Below, in pieces: positions 17,111-25,273 of a DNA stretch of 27,906 nucleotides (positions within the stretch are counted from its first letter, which is position 1; every line of letters starts with the position of its first letter). Source of the DNA: JAYZBC01 sp036339375 (lineage in GTDB: Bacteria > Pseudomonadota > Alphaproteobacteria > MPNO01 > UBA2964); NCBI GenBank assembly GCA_036339375.1, contig JAYZBC010000010.1, forward strand, positions 1 to 27,906, written 5' to 3'. Made by a program: the position numbers and the translations under genes. The notes beneath the pieces are model-generated. The model did not search any database. It was not told the DNA's origin and was given only the letters and a program-made list of their open reading frames with translations.

Positions 17111-17344
17111 ATGTCTTCTGTTGTACTAAACTCTATAGAAAATTTGAATGGTGATCGTTGCCTAGATGTTTTTGAACGTGATGACGGGACGTTTGGCTTT
17201 GAAGAGTTTAGAAAGGAACCGGAATCTAAAACTGGTTGGGTTTTGGTTGGCTACTACTCTGATGGGATGTACAAAACCCAGGGTTTGGCATTTTTAGAGG
17301 CTGGAAAACGTGTTTCGTGGCTTAACGAAGTACTAAAAAAGTAA
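17111..17344 (+). CDS. Small conserved hypothetical protein (77 aa)
   Basis: A 77-residue acidic protein with LDVFERDDGTFGFEEFRKEPE, WVLVGYYSDGMYKTQGLAFLEA and a C-terminal VSWLNEVLKK. The sequence is soluble and coding-like, with GGGAG about 13 nt upstream of the ATG. I recognise the general pattern (a short beta-rich domain starting with a DVF-R-DDG-FGFEE motif) as one seen in hypothetical proteins of alphaproteobacteria, but know no function. It sits 16 nt before the first ThDP-enzyme subunit gene and is probably cotranscribed with it, so an accessory role for that enzyme is possible (inference). Confidence 0.7.
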   Translation: MSSVVLNSIENLNGDRCLDVFERDDGTFGFEEFRKEPESKTGWVLVGYYSDGMYKTQGLAFLEAGKRVSWLNEVLKK

Positions 17345-17360
17345 CTTTTCAAGGACGGTC

Positions 17361-17891
17361 ATGGCTAAAAATCGCTCTAAAGGTTGGCATTGGTCTCAAG
17401 ATGTACATCGCTTGTTTAAAAAAATTCAGATTAAACAAGTTGCTTACGTACCAGATAATGGGCTGGCAAAGTTAATAGATTTGTGCATTGCCGATTCTAG
17501 TATACGTTCCGTGGTTCTCACTACCGAGGAAGAAGGAGTTGCTCAAATGGCGGGGGCTTGGCTGGGAGGTCAACGGGGTGTTTTGTTGACCCAATCAGGA
17601 GGGGTCGGTAATTGTATTAATATGCTTTCCATGATGCAAGAATGCCGTATACCGCTTTTGGCAATTGTGTCCATGAGGGGTGAGTGGGGTGAAACCTTTC
17701 CGTGGCAGGTTCCAATGGGACAAAGCACAATTCCGGCCCTTGAGGCTGCAAAAGTGATTGTACACCAGATTGATGTTGCGGAAGGAGTAACTGAAACCGT
17801 CAATGCTGCTGCCAAGCTGGCTTTTGATTCAAATCGGGCCGTTGCGGTGGTAATTTCCCAACGCATTACTCAAAGCGGGGTGCGGGGTTAA
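17361..17891 (+). CDS. ThDP-dependent decarboxylase, alpha (PYR-domain) subunit, pair 1
   Basis: A 176-residue stand-alone PYR domain of a thiamine-diphosphate enzyme, in the split arrangement of sulfopyruvate decarboxylase (ComD/ComE) and phosphonopyruvate decarboxylase relatives. YVPDNGLAKLI is followed by TTEEEGVAQMAGAWLGG, where Glu56 (also kept in the second pair) is the best candidate for the catalytic glutamate that activates ThDP. QSGGVGNCINML, MRGEWGE and PWQVPMGQ are further family blocks. The partner PP-domain subunit starts at the overlapping TAATG. Neither PEP mutase nor sulfolactate dehydrogenase is nearby, so the 2-oxoacid substrate is unknown. Confidence 0.88.
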   Translation: MAKNRSKGWHWSQDVHRLFKKIQIKQVAYVPDNGLAKLIDLCIADSSIRSVVLTTEEEGVAQMAGAWLGGQRGVLLTQSGGVGNCINMLSMMQECRIPLLAIVSMRGEWGETFPWQVPMGQSTIPALEAAKVIVHQIDVAEGVTETVNAAAKLAFDSNRAVAVVISQRITQSGVRG

Positions 17892-18490
17892 TGGGAAATA
17901 AATCAAAATCGGAATTTGCGCTGGAAAGGCGGGCTGTTGTTCATAGGATTTTAAGGGATCGGGGTGACGCCGCAGTTGTCACTGGTATTGGTAATGCTGT
18001 CCACGATGTAGCGTCAGCGGGAGACAGTGAAAAAAACATGTATCTGGCGGGCGTGATGGGTGGTGCTGTAATGGTCGCATTTGGAATTGCCCTTGGGCAG
18101 TTAGAACGCCGGGTGCTTGTAATAACAGGGGATGGTGAATTGTTGGCGGGTATTGGAAGTTTAACGATTGTTGGCGTTGAAAAACCTAAAAATCTTTCGA
18201 TATTTGTTATCGACAATGAAGCGTATGGGGCAACAGGGAACCAACAGACGCACACCGGTCGCGGGGTTGATTTAGTTGGAATCGCCAAAGCTTCTGGAAT
18301 TGTCAACGCGTCATTGATTACGAATTTGTCAGAGCTTGAAAAAGGTATACTATCATTTTTGCAAGATCCCGGCCCCAATTTTGCCGTTGTGAAAGTAGGA
18401 ACTAAATCCTCTCCCCGGATAGACGCTCCAAAAGACGGAACATATGTATCCCGCCGTTTTCGTTCTGCCATGACAGGTAAGAATTTTTAA
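17891..18490 (+). CDS. ThDP-dependent decarboxylase, beta (PP-domain) subunit, pair 1
   Basis: The 199-residue partner of the preceding subunit. The Mg/diphosphate motif runs from GDGE (residues 80-83) to DNEAYG (108-113), the GDG-x(25)-DN signature of ThDP enzymes. MGGAVMVAFGIALGQ before it is the usual glycine-rich helix of the PP domain. Its ATG overlaps the alpha stop codon (TAATG), giving translational coupling expected for subunits of one complex. The second alpha gene begins 2 nt after its stop. Length agrees with ComE-type subunits (about 190). Substrate unknown; sulfopyruvate and phosphonopyruvate are the characterised family substrates. Confidence 0.9.
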   Translation: MGNKSKSEFALERRAVVHRILRDRGDAAVVTGIGNAVHDVASAGDSEKNMYLAGVMGGAVMVAFGIALGQLERRVLVITGDGELLAGIGSLTIVGVEKPKNLSIFVIDNEAYGATGNQQTHTGRGVDLVGIAKASGIVNASLITNLSELEKGILSFLQDPGPNFAVVKVGTKSSPRIDAPKDGTYVSRRFRSAMTGKNF

Positions 18491-18492
18491 GG

Positions 18493-19020
18493 ATGGTTCA
18501 AACTAAAAGAGATGGTTGGTCAAACGAGGTGTTTTTAGTTCTAAAGAAAGCCAACGTAAAGCAAATTGCCTATGTCCCCGACGCTGGCCACACAAGCCTA
18601 ATAAAAAAAGCTGTTTCCGATAATGAAATTCGGGAGATTACGCTGACGTCGGAACAAGAGGGGGTAGCTCTCCTTGCTGGAGCCTGGCTTGGTGGTGAGA
18701 GGGGAGCACTTTTGATGCAATCCTCTGGTGTGGGAAATGTCATCAATATGTTGGGTATGGCAAATGAATGTCGTTTTCCGCTCTTGATGTTGATTACCAT
18801 GCGAGGGGAATGGGGTGAATTTAACCCCTGGCAAGTCCCGATGGGGCAGGCGACCGAAAACGTTTTGTCTGCAGCCGGAGTTATCGTGCATCGGGCTAAT
18901 GAGATCTCAAAAATATCTGAAACAGTAGAAGCTGCAGCAAAGCTTGCTTTTGAAGCAGGGAGAATGGTGGCAGTTCTCATTGGACAGAGGGCAATTGGTG
19001 TCAAGGATTGGAACAAATAA
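18493..19020 (+). CDS. ThDP-dependent decarboxylase, alpha (PYR-domain) subunit, pair 2
   Basis: A 175-residue paralog of the first alpha subunit, aligning end to end: YVPDAGHTSLI, TSEQEGVALLAGAWLGG, QSSGVGNVINML, MRGEWGEFNPWQVPMGQ. The catalytic-glutamate region reads SEQEG rather than TEEEG, so the middle acidic residue is replaced while the flanking glutamates are kept. It begins 2 nt after the first beta gene and its stop overlaps the second beta start, so all four subunit genes are probably one transcript. Whether the two alphas pair with both betas is unknown. Confidence 0.88.
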   Translation: MVQTKRDGWSNEVFLVLKKANVKQIAYVPDAGHTSLIKKAVSDNEIREITLTSEQEGVALLAGAWLGGERGALLMQSSGVGNVINMLGMANECRFPLLMLITMRGEWGEFNPWQVPMGQATENVLSAAGVIVHRANEISKISETVEAAAKLAFEAGRMVAVLIGQRAIGVKDWNK

Positions 19021-19610
19021 TGGTTGCCAAAAAAAGAATTACTTTAGACCGTCGCAACGTCGTTGATGAAATTCTTAAAAATCGGGGAGATCTTTTAGTG
19101 GTTAGTGGGTTGGGTGCGCCAACCTGGGATGTGGCGGCCGCTGGTGATCACCCAAATAATTTTTATTTATGGGGCGGTATGGGTGGCGCGGCTTTGATCG
19201 GGCTTGGATTAGCCCTTGCCCAACCTTTACGGCGCGTATTAGTCATTACTGGTGATGGAGAAATTTTGATGGGCCTTGGTGGCTTGGCCACGGTTGCTGT
19301 CCAATCTCCAAAAAATTTGGCAATTTGTATAATTGATAATCAACGATACGGTGAAACGGGTATGCAAGAAACACACACGGAACATGGGGTGGATCTTTGT
19401 GCAATGGCAAGTGGTGCTGGTTTTACAAAGGTGCAAACAGTTTTCACAAAAAAGGAGTTGATTGCTGTGATACCGCTACTTTGCCAAGAAATGGGCCCAG
19501 TGTTTGTGAATTTTAAAGTGAATGCTGATAGCCAAACAATGACCTTACCTGAGCGTGATGGGCCGACCCTCAAGCATCGTTTTCGAAAAGCGGTTACAGG
19601 ACTTTGGTAG
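19020..19610 (+). CDS. ThDP-dependent decarboxylase, beta (PP-domain) subunit, pair 2
   Basis: A 196-residue PP-domain subunit, paralogous to the beta of pair 1. It has WGGMGGAALIGLGLALAQ, GDGE at residues 78-81 and DNQRYG at 106-111, the same 28-residue spacing as in pair 1. GETGMQETHTEHGVDL matches GATGNQQTHTGRGVDL of pair 1, probably close to the active site. The frame extends to TTG 19008, but ATG 19020 overlaps the stop of alpha 2 as TAATG, exactly as in pair 1, and is preferred. A 145-nt gap separates it from the MetE-like gene. Confidence 0.9.
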   Translation: MVAKKRITLDRRNVVDEILKNRGDLLVVSGLGAPTWDVAAAGDHPNNFYLWGGMGGAALIGLGLALAQPLRRVLVITGDGEILMGLGGLATVAVQSPKNLAICIIDNQRYGETGMQETHTEHGVDLCAMASGAGFTKVQTVFTKKELIAVIPLLCQEMGPVFVNFKVNADSQTMTLPERDGPTLKHRFRKAVTGLW

Positions 19611-19755
19611 GTGTTGTTAATTAGTTAGTCAGCATAATCTATAGTTAGAATTTTTTCGGTGGTATTTATACTCAAATACTTGCTTTAAAAGTGTGACGGA
19701 CTTGGTCTCGGGTTGCCTTTAAAATAATTTTTAGTTAACGGGAAGTTTCAAACTC

Positions 19756-20859
19756 ATGTTTCAGCGACCAAAACCACCATTCCGTGCAGACCATGTTGGT
19801 AGCCTGCTGCGTCCCTCTATTTTGAAAGAAGCTCGTGAAAATTACACACGTGATAAAATAAGTTTAGAAGCATTAAAAGTTATTGAGGATCGAGAGATCG
19901 AAAAAATTATCCGGAAACAAGAAAAAATTGGTCTTGAAGCAGTTACAGATGGAGAATTTCGTCGCTCGTGGTGGCACCTTGATTTTTTGTGGGGTCTTGA
20001 TGGTGTGGCCAAGCTAGACTTGGGAACAGGGGTGGCATTTGCTGACACTCAAACCCGGGCTGAAGGCACACATGTTTTTGGAAAACTAGGGTATTCTGGC
20101 CATCCCATGTTAGACCATTTCAAATTTGTTGAAGCGTATACCGAGCGGGTTCCGAAAATGTCAATCCCTGCCCCATCAGCCATATATGGTCGACCAGTGC
20201 CGCCTGCAATTGAGGCAGCGATTTACCCTGACCGTGAGCAGTTTTTCTATGACCTTGGCACGGTTTATAAAGAAGCAGTTCAGGATTTTGCAAATGCAGG
20301 TTGTAGGTATTTGCAGTTCGACGAAGTCTTCATTGCGATGTTATGCGATTCGAAATATCGATATCAAATGGTGGAACGCGGCGACGATCCGGAACGCCTT
20401 GCTGAAATTTATGGGGATCTTATTAACACGGCAATTTCAGATATCCCGTCTGATTTATCTATTACCATGCACCTTTGTCGCGGAAACTACAAATCGACAT
20501 TTATGGGGAGCGGCGGTTACGACGCTGTTCAGGATGTGCTGTTTAACAAAATTAACGTTGATGGGTATTTTTTGGAGTACGATGACAAACGTTCGGGTGG
20601 GTTTGAACCGTTGCGTTTATTACCAAAGAATAAAGTTGTCGTTCTTGGTCTCGTGACGACAAAAACGGGGGTACTAGAAAGTAAAGATGTAATCAAAAGG
20701 CGCGTCGAGCAGGCAACTAAGTTTGTTGATATTGATCAGCTTTGCCTGTCAGGACAATGCGGATTTGCCTCCACCGAAGAAGGCAATTTACTCAGTGAAG
20801 ACGACCAGTGGGCCAAGTTAGCGCTTATCGTAGAGGTCGCAAATGAAATTTGGAGCTGA
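19756..20859 (+). CDS. MetE-like (cobalamin-independent methionine synthase family) short protein
   Basis: A 367-residue protein corresponding to the C-terminal catalytic barrel of MetE; the N-terminal folate-binding half is absent. It starts FRADHVGSLLRP and has GLEAVTDGEFRRSWW, YLQFDEVF and a C-terminal SGQCGFAST. The probable zinc ligands His239, Cys241 (MHLCRGN), Glu274 (FLEYDD) and Cys335 (GQCGF) follow the MetE order H-x-C...E...C. Such short YxjG/YxjH- and core-MetE-type proteins are zinc-dependent thiol methyltransferases whose methyl donor is often not methyltetrahydrofolate. Its place between 2-oxoacid decarboxylase and aldehyde dehydrogenase genes suggests methyl transfer from a catabolic substrate, but this is only inference. 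Confidence 0.88.
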   Translation: MFQRPKPPFRADHVGSLLRPSILKEARENYTRDKISLEALKVIEDREIEKIIRKQEKIGLEAVTDGEFRRSWWHLDFLWGLDGVAKLDLGTGVAFADTQTRAEGTHVFGKLGYSGHPMLDHFKFVEAYTERVPKMSIPAPSAIYGRPVPPAIEAAIYPDREQFFYDLGTVYKEAVQDFANAGCRYLQFDEVFIAMLCDSKYRYQMVERGDDPERLAEIYGDLINTAISDIPSDLSITMHLCRGNYKSTFMGSGGYDAVQDVLFNKINVDGYFLEYDDKRSGGFEPLRLLPKNKVVVLGLVTTKTGVLESKDVIKRRVEQATKFVDIDQLCLSGQCGFASTEEGNLLSEDDQWAKLALIVEVANEIWS

Positions 20860-20947
20860 TTTTACCTGAAATAAACAGTTCTCAAATTTAGCCTGTAAAA
20901 ATTTTAAAAACGTTATTCGATTAAGAAATTGAACGAGGGGAATAAAA

Positions 20948-22438
20948 ATGGCTCAGCTTGAAAAATTTCAGATGGTTATCAACGGAGAATGGGTTGACTC
21001 TTCAAGCGGAGAAACATTCGAAAGCTTTAACCCTTTTACGGCTCAACCCTGGGCTTTAATTCCAAAAGGTAGTACTGCGGATGTTAATGCCGCAGTGGAA
21101 GCGGCATACCAGGCTGGACGTCCCGGGAGTGTATGGCGTTCTATGACACCAACCGCGCGTGGAGCCCTTTTGAGAAAATTTGGGGATGCCTTAATGGATG
21201 TCGCAGATCATTTAGGGGAGGTAGAAACGCGCGACAATGGTAAGTTAATTGCAGAAATGGCAGTCCAATGTAAATACCTGACACAATGGTATCACTATTA
21301 TGGAGGTCTATGCGATAAGATTGAGGGGACCGTCATTCCAATAGATAAACCATCCACTTTTAATTATACAGTTTGGGAACCCCTTGGTGTAATAGCCTGC
21401 ATTATTCCTTGGAATTCTCCACTTTTGTTATTGACTTGGAAGCTGGCACCACTTTTGGCTGCTGGTAATACCGCCGTTATCAAACCATCAGAATACACTT
21501 CCGCTTCGACACTAGAATTCATGAAAGTTGTTGAAAAGGTCGGGTTCCCGCCCGGTGTAATTAATGTCGTTACCGGTTTTGGTGATGAGGTAGGGGCACC
21601 CTTGGTGGATCATTCCAAAGTAGCCAAAATTGCATTTACAGGATCCGGTTCGACGGGTTCACGTATCAATGAAGCGGCGGCCAGAAACATGAAACGTGTC
21701 ACGATGGAGCTTGGCGGTAAGTCGCCAAACATCGTTTTTGACGATGCAGAAATCGAAAATGCAGTAAAGGGTGCGGTTTCGGGAATTTTTGCCGCTACAG
21801 GTCAAACCTGTATTGCCGGCTCACGTTTATTAGTGCAGGAAAATATACATAATGAGTTCGTGGAGAGGTTAGTTGGCTTAGCAAAAACTGCCAGGATGGG
21901 TAACCCAATGAATATGGATACCCAGGTGGGACCGGTAACTAATATTCCACAATTTGAAAAAATACTGGAATACATTGATATTGGAAAAAATGAGGGGGTG
22001 GAGACAGTTCTTGGCGGAAAAAAAGCGACCGCAGAAGAATGTGGAGACGGCTGGTTTGTTGAGCCCACAATTTTTACAGGTGTGGATAACTCCATGCGTA
22101 TTGCCCAAGAAGAGGTATTTGGGCCGGTGTTATCTGTTATTCCTTTTAAGGATGAAGAAGAAGCCATAGAAATTGGGAACGGCGTTGTCTATGGTCTGGC
22201 GGCCGGCGTTTGGACACAAAATATTAGAAGGGCAATGATAATGGCTGAACGTCTTGAAGCCGGTACCGTTTGGGTAAACACTTATCGGGCAGTCAGTTAT
22301 ATGTCTCCCTTTGGAGGTTATAAGAAGTCTGGTTTCGGCCGCGAAAGTGGTCAGGAAATGGTTAAGGAATACCTTCAACAAAAATGTGTCTGGATTTCAA
22401 CTGCAACTGAAGTACCGAATCCATTTGTCCTGCGTTAA
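20948..22438 (+). CDS. NAD(P)-dependent aldehyde dehydrogenase
   Basis: A 496-residue member of the ALDH superfamily, oxidising an aldehyde to its acid. PWNSPLLLLTWKLAPLLAAGN and FTGSGSTG belong to the cofactor domain. The general base Glu254 (ELGGKSPNIVFDDA) and the nucleophile Cys288 (TGQTCIAGSR) are 34 residues apart, as in classical ALDHs, and EEVFGPVLSVIPF and FGGYKKSGFGRE complete the signature. AGGGG precedes the ATG. It lies downstream of the ThDP decarboxylase genes, whose products would be aldehydes, so oxidation of those products is a reasonable guess. It ends 3 nt from the convergent cupin gene. Confidence 0.95.
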   Translation: MAQLEKFQMVINGEWVDSSSGETFESFNPFTAQPWALIPKGSTADVNAAVEAAYQAGRPGSVWRSMTPTARGALLRKFGDALMDVADHLGEVETRDNGKLIAEMAVQCKYLTQWYHYYGGLCDKIEGTVIPIDKPSTFNYTVWEPLGVIACIIPWNSPLLLLTWKLAPLLAAGNTAVIKPSEYTSASTLEFMKVVEKVGFPPGVINVVTGFGDEVGAPLVDHSKVAKIAFTGSGSTGSRINEAAARNMKRVTMELGGKSPNIVFDDAEIENAVKGAVSGIFAATGQTCIAGSRLLVQENIHNEFVERLVGLAKTARMGNPMNMDTQVGPVTNIPQFEKILEYIDIGKNEGVETVLGGKKATAEECGDGWFVEPTIFTGVDNSMRIAQEEVFGPVLSVIPFKDEEEAIEIGNGVVYGLAAGVWTQNIRRAMIMAERLEAGTVWVNTYRAVSYMSPFGGYKKSGFGRESGQEMVKEYLQQKCVWISTATEVPNPFVLR

Positions 22439-22441
22439 ATG

Positions 22442-23659
22442 TTACCAATCTAGCTCAATTAGTTTTCCCTTTTGTGTTCTCCCTTGTGATCGAAAGTGTC
22501 CAATTTTTTGGAGGAGAGGTGCATCCGTAACCCCATAAAGTATAGCATTTTCATCTTCATTTAGGTTGACGTGTTTACGCCATAGGTGGTTTGGAACAAT
22601 GAAAATATCATTTTCTTCCCATTCGTAACGTTCACCACAAATTTCTGTATAACCATGCCCTGATATACAACAATAAAGAGCACTTGCGGTCTGCCGGCAA
22701 GGTAGTGTCTTCTCATTCGGTCTCAGTAACTGGGCATTATAACCGAGTGTAGTGAAAACCGGTTTTCCATTAATTGGGTTGGTAAAATTGATTTGAATTC
22801 CTTCGTATGGGTTTCCTTCTTCAGAGGCGAGTTCTTCAAGGGTTTGGCAAATAGTTTTTCCCTCGTAATGCATCATTGGTGTATTTTTTTGGCCAACGCC
22901 TCTTTGTTTGGGGGCGGAACGTGGTGTTATGCCTCCCGCGCTATAATGTCGTTTTGAAAAGTCAATTGACGGAGGCGGTGAGTTAATAGAAGTGTTGGGG
23001 TCTTCATTTTCAATCCAAATACAATCAAGCAATTCCAAAAGTGGCCAATCCAAAATATCCATCCAAATAATAGGGCTTTTGCTATCATTACCATGACCAT
23101 GCCAAGTACCATTTGGTGTCAGAATTAAATCCCCCCGGTTTGCTAAACACTTCTCGCCGTCAACAGTTGTATAACCGCCAGTTTCCGACAAAATTGTCCG
23201 GCTGGCATTTGGCGAATGCATGTGCGTTACAGCTTTATCACCTGGCTTATAAATTGATACCGCACAACGGATCGTGTTTGAAACCCTAAGAGCGCCCCCT
23301 AGTCCGGGGTTAAGGAGGAGAAATTGTTGCCTATCGGTAAATTCAAGTGGAGCAATTTCTGCTACTCGGTGCAAATAAGGTTCGATCTTTTTCCATTTCC
23401 AAAGGTAGGGAGATGGTTTGTAGGTAGGTGGCGGATCAACATTTCCTCCACCTACGTCGCTCAAGTAGGAGGCTTTTTCAAATGCTCCAAAATGCCACGG
23501 AGTTTTTTGTGGGGCATTTGCTCGGGTCCTTAACCAAATTTGTAAAGGAGCAGCTTCCTTATTTAGGCGTTCCATTTCCGCTAATATCTTTGGTGGAAGT
23601 GTTGGTTCTGCTAAAGTTGATGTTTGTTTTGTTGCCATTTTTTTAATTTTGATCCTCAT
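22442..23659 (-). CDS. Gentisate/salicylate 1,2-dioxygenase-like bicupin
   Basis: A 405-residue bicupin resembling ring-cleaving gentisate, salicylate or 1-hydroxy-2-naphthoate dioxygenases. The N-terminal cupin has the Fe(II) ligands His146 and His148 (HMHSPNASRTILSE) and His187 (WHGHGN), with the 39-residue spacing of the family, and TTVDGEK and GDLILTPNGTWH. The C-terminal cupin has CRQ where a HxH would be expected (TLPCRQTASALY), so it cannot bind metal in the same way. The product would be cleavage of a hydroxylated or amino-substituted aromatic acid without a CoA step. An in-frame ATG at 23638 (MATKQTS) is a possible later start; neither has a good Shine-Dalgarno. Confidence 0.85.
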   Translation of the reverse strand: MRIKIKKMATKQTSTLAEPTLPPKILAEMERLNKEAAPLQIWLRTRANAPQKTPWHFGAFEKASYLSDVGGGNVDPPPTYKPSPYLWKWKKIEPYLHRVAEIAPLEFTDRQQFLLLNPGLGGALRVSNTIRCAVSIYKPGDKAVTHMHSPNASRTILSETGGYTTVDGEKCLANRGDLILTPNGTWHGHGNDSKSPIIWMDILDWPLLELLDCIWIENEDPNTSINSPPPSIDFSKRHYSAGGITPRSAPKQRGVGQKNTPMMHYEGKTICQTLEELASEEGNPYEGIQINFTNPINGKPVFTTLGYNAQLLRPNEKTLPCRQTASALYCCISGHGYTEICGERYEWEENDIFIVPNHLWRKHVNLNEDENAILYGVTDAPLLQKIGHFRSQGRTQKGKLIELDW

Positions 23660-23793
23660 CCAAGGAAAAATCTATTAGGTTTTTTTATATCGTCCTTTTT
23701 TGAAAGCGGCTTTGTTAGTTATTAAAAATTTTTATAAAAGTATCGTTCCTAATTTCGAAAATGCCCTTAGGTGCAAACTTAAAGTTATAAATT

Positions 23794-25272
23794 TTAAGAG
23801 GTTGGGAAAACAAGGGACTTAATCACCACAGGCACCGCACCAGATGAAGGTATAATTTCGCCTATATCAATAAAATCAAATTCACTTAAAATAATTCCAT
23901 CTATCGAAATTACCGATGTTTCAAGTTTCATTTCTTCACGAAGGTGAATGCCAATAAGGCCGCCAATATCTCCATCGCTTACCAAAACTAGAGGGTGCCC
24001 CTTTGTAACTTTTTTATTTAGAGCAGCTTTTACGCCTGCACCAAACTGTTCAAGACGTCCGAAACTAGCGGAGCCCTTCCATCGAAAACCAATTGAAATA
24101 GGGGAATCGCTGTTTACTAAATCTAAGCGCGTCATGGCGACATTGATCGCTTCTTGAATTTGAGAAGGGTCTATCTCACCACCGGAAAAATCGAAAGCTG
24201 GGACTATGACCGGGACATTTCGTAGGGGTAGTACCTTTTGCGGTTCTACGTAAATGGTGGTTCCGGACAATTGCACAGTATATTGTGACGCTCCTACGAC
24301 TGTAGCTCTAATTGTCGCCACTGGCTTTTCAATCGGTATCCCTAAAGAATCAAAATTTTTACGAGTAGCACGAGCGAGTTGGGGCCCTAGGTCGCCGAAA
24401 TCCCCAACTTCATTTTGGTATAAATACTCAGATACACCACCCGAAAACGTCAAGGCATCAACCTTGTCAACGTTGGGCAATGGAGGTAGCAAGAGGAGAT
24501 TATTCGTTTGATCGGATAACGGTGAGAGGCCAGTAGCTTCTAAAATACGTATTGCCATCTGGTCGGCAATTTTGTTGACACTCTCTTCAGAAAGCCTCAA
24601 ACCAATTTTTGTTTTCACACCTACATCGTCAGCATGAATTCTTCCAGTAGGTTCTAATCGAATTATATTTTTTGTTTCGTTTAAAACTATTAGACGCGCT
24701 CCGACGTCAATTGCAGTAACATTTTCTACTTTTCCGCCTCTACAGTGAGCAATTTTTGTAGTGCCACCACCAATATCAACGTTTATGGTCACACCTTCGC
24801 TTTTCGAAGAACGGATTACAGCACCAGACCCGTGTGCAGCCATGGTTGCTTCCAAACCATCGCCCGCGCTAACTGCAACAAATTTTCCGGCTTCTGACGA
24901 AAATAATTCACCTATGGCCCGAGCGTTGTGCCGCCGTACCGCAACTCCCGTAAGTATTAAAGCGCCTGTGTCTACAGAAGAACGATTAATTCCAGCATCC
25001 TGAAAACTTGCTTCTACAAATTTGCCAAGTTGATCTGCGTCAATGGTGTACCCCTCTGCATAAGGCGTCAGTTGAATAGGAGCTTCGTGAATTGTCTCAC
25101 GCTGCGAAACTATGTAACGCGACCCGACACGCTCCATTAAAACGCGTGAAAAAACCAGATGAGAAGTGGAGGAACCAATGTCAACACCGACAGTGGTCAA
25201 CTCGATTTCCTCTTCCTCCGATATATGCCGATCATAACTTGAAAAACGTCCTCCACCTACATCTTCAGCCAC
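23794..25272 (-). CDS. EutA-family protein (ethanolamine ammonia-lyase reactivating factor-like)
   Basis: A 492-residue protein with an actin/HSP70-type ATPase fold of the EutA family. TTVGVDIGSSTSHLVFSR is the phosphate-1 motif, VDTGALILTGVAVRRHNAR and VSAGDGLEA follow as in E. coli EutA, and INVDIGGGTTKIAHCRGGK is phosphate-2. EutA reactivates adenosylcobalamin-dependent ethanolamine ammonia-lyase by releasing damaged cofactor. No eutB or eutC is in the window, so the client is unknown. The first 30 residues (acidic SEEEEIELTT) extend beyond E. coli EutA. The start is GTG 25272, 1 nt after the stop of the upstream cupin gene, so the two are tightly coupled. Confidence 0.87.
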   Translation of the reverse strand: MAEDVGGGRFSSYDRHISEEEEIELTTVGVDIGSSTSHLVFSRVLMERVGSRYIVSQRETIHEAPIQLTPYAEGYTIDADQLGKFVEASFQDAGINRSSVDTGALILTGVAVRRHNARAIGELFSSEAGKFVAVSAGDGLEATMAAHGSGAVIRSSKSEGVTINVDIGGGTTKIAHCRGGKVENVTAIDVGARLIVLNETKNIIRLEPTGRIHADDVGVKTKIGLRLSEESVNKIADQMAIRILEATGLSPLSDQTNNLLLLPPLPNVDKVDALTFSGGVSEYLYQNEVGDFGDLGPQLARATRKNFDSLGIPIEKPVATIRATVVGASQYTVQLSGTTIYVEPQKVLPLRNVPVIVPAFDFSGGEIDPSQIQEAINVAMTRLDLVNSDSPISIGFRWKGSASFGRLEQFGAGVKAALNKKVTKGHPLVLVSDGDIGGLIGIHLREEMKLETSVISIDGIILSEFDFIDIGEIIPSSGAVPVVIKSLVFPTS

Positions 25273-25273
25273 T

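Noticed and set aside
17361..19610. Firm assignment as sulfopyruvate or phosphonopyruvate decarboxylase
   Set aside because: The fold and split organisation match, but no gene of either pathway is adjacent and substrate residues cannot be verified by eye.
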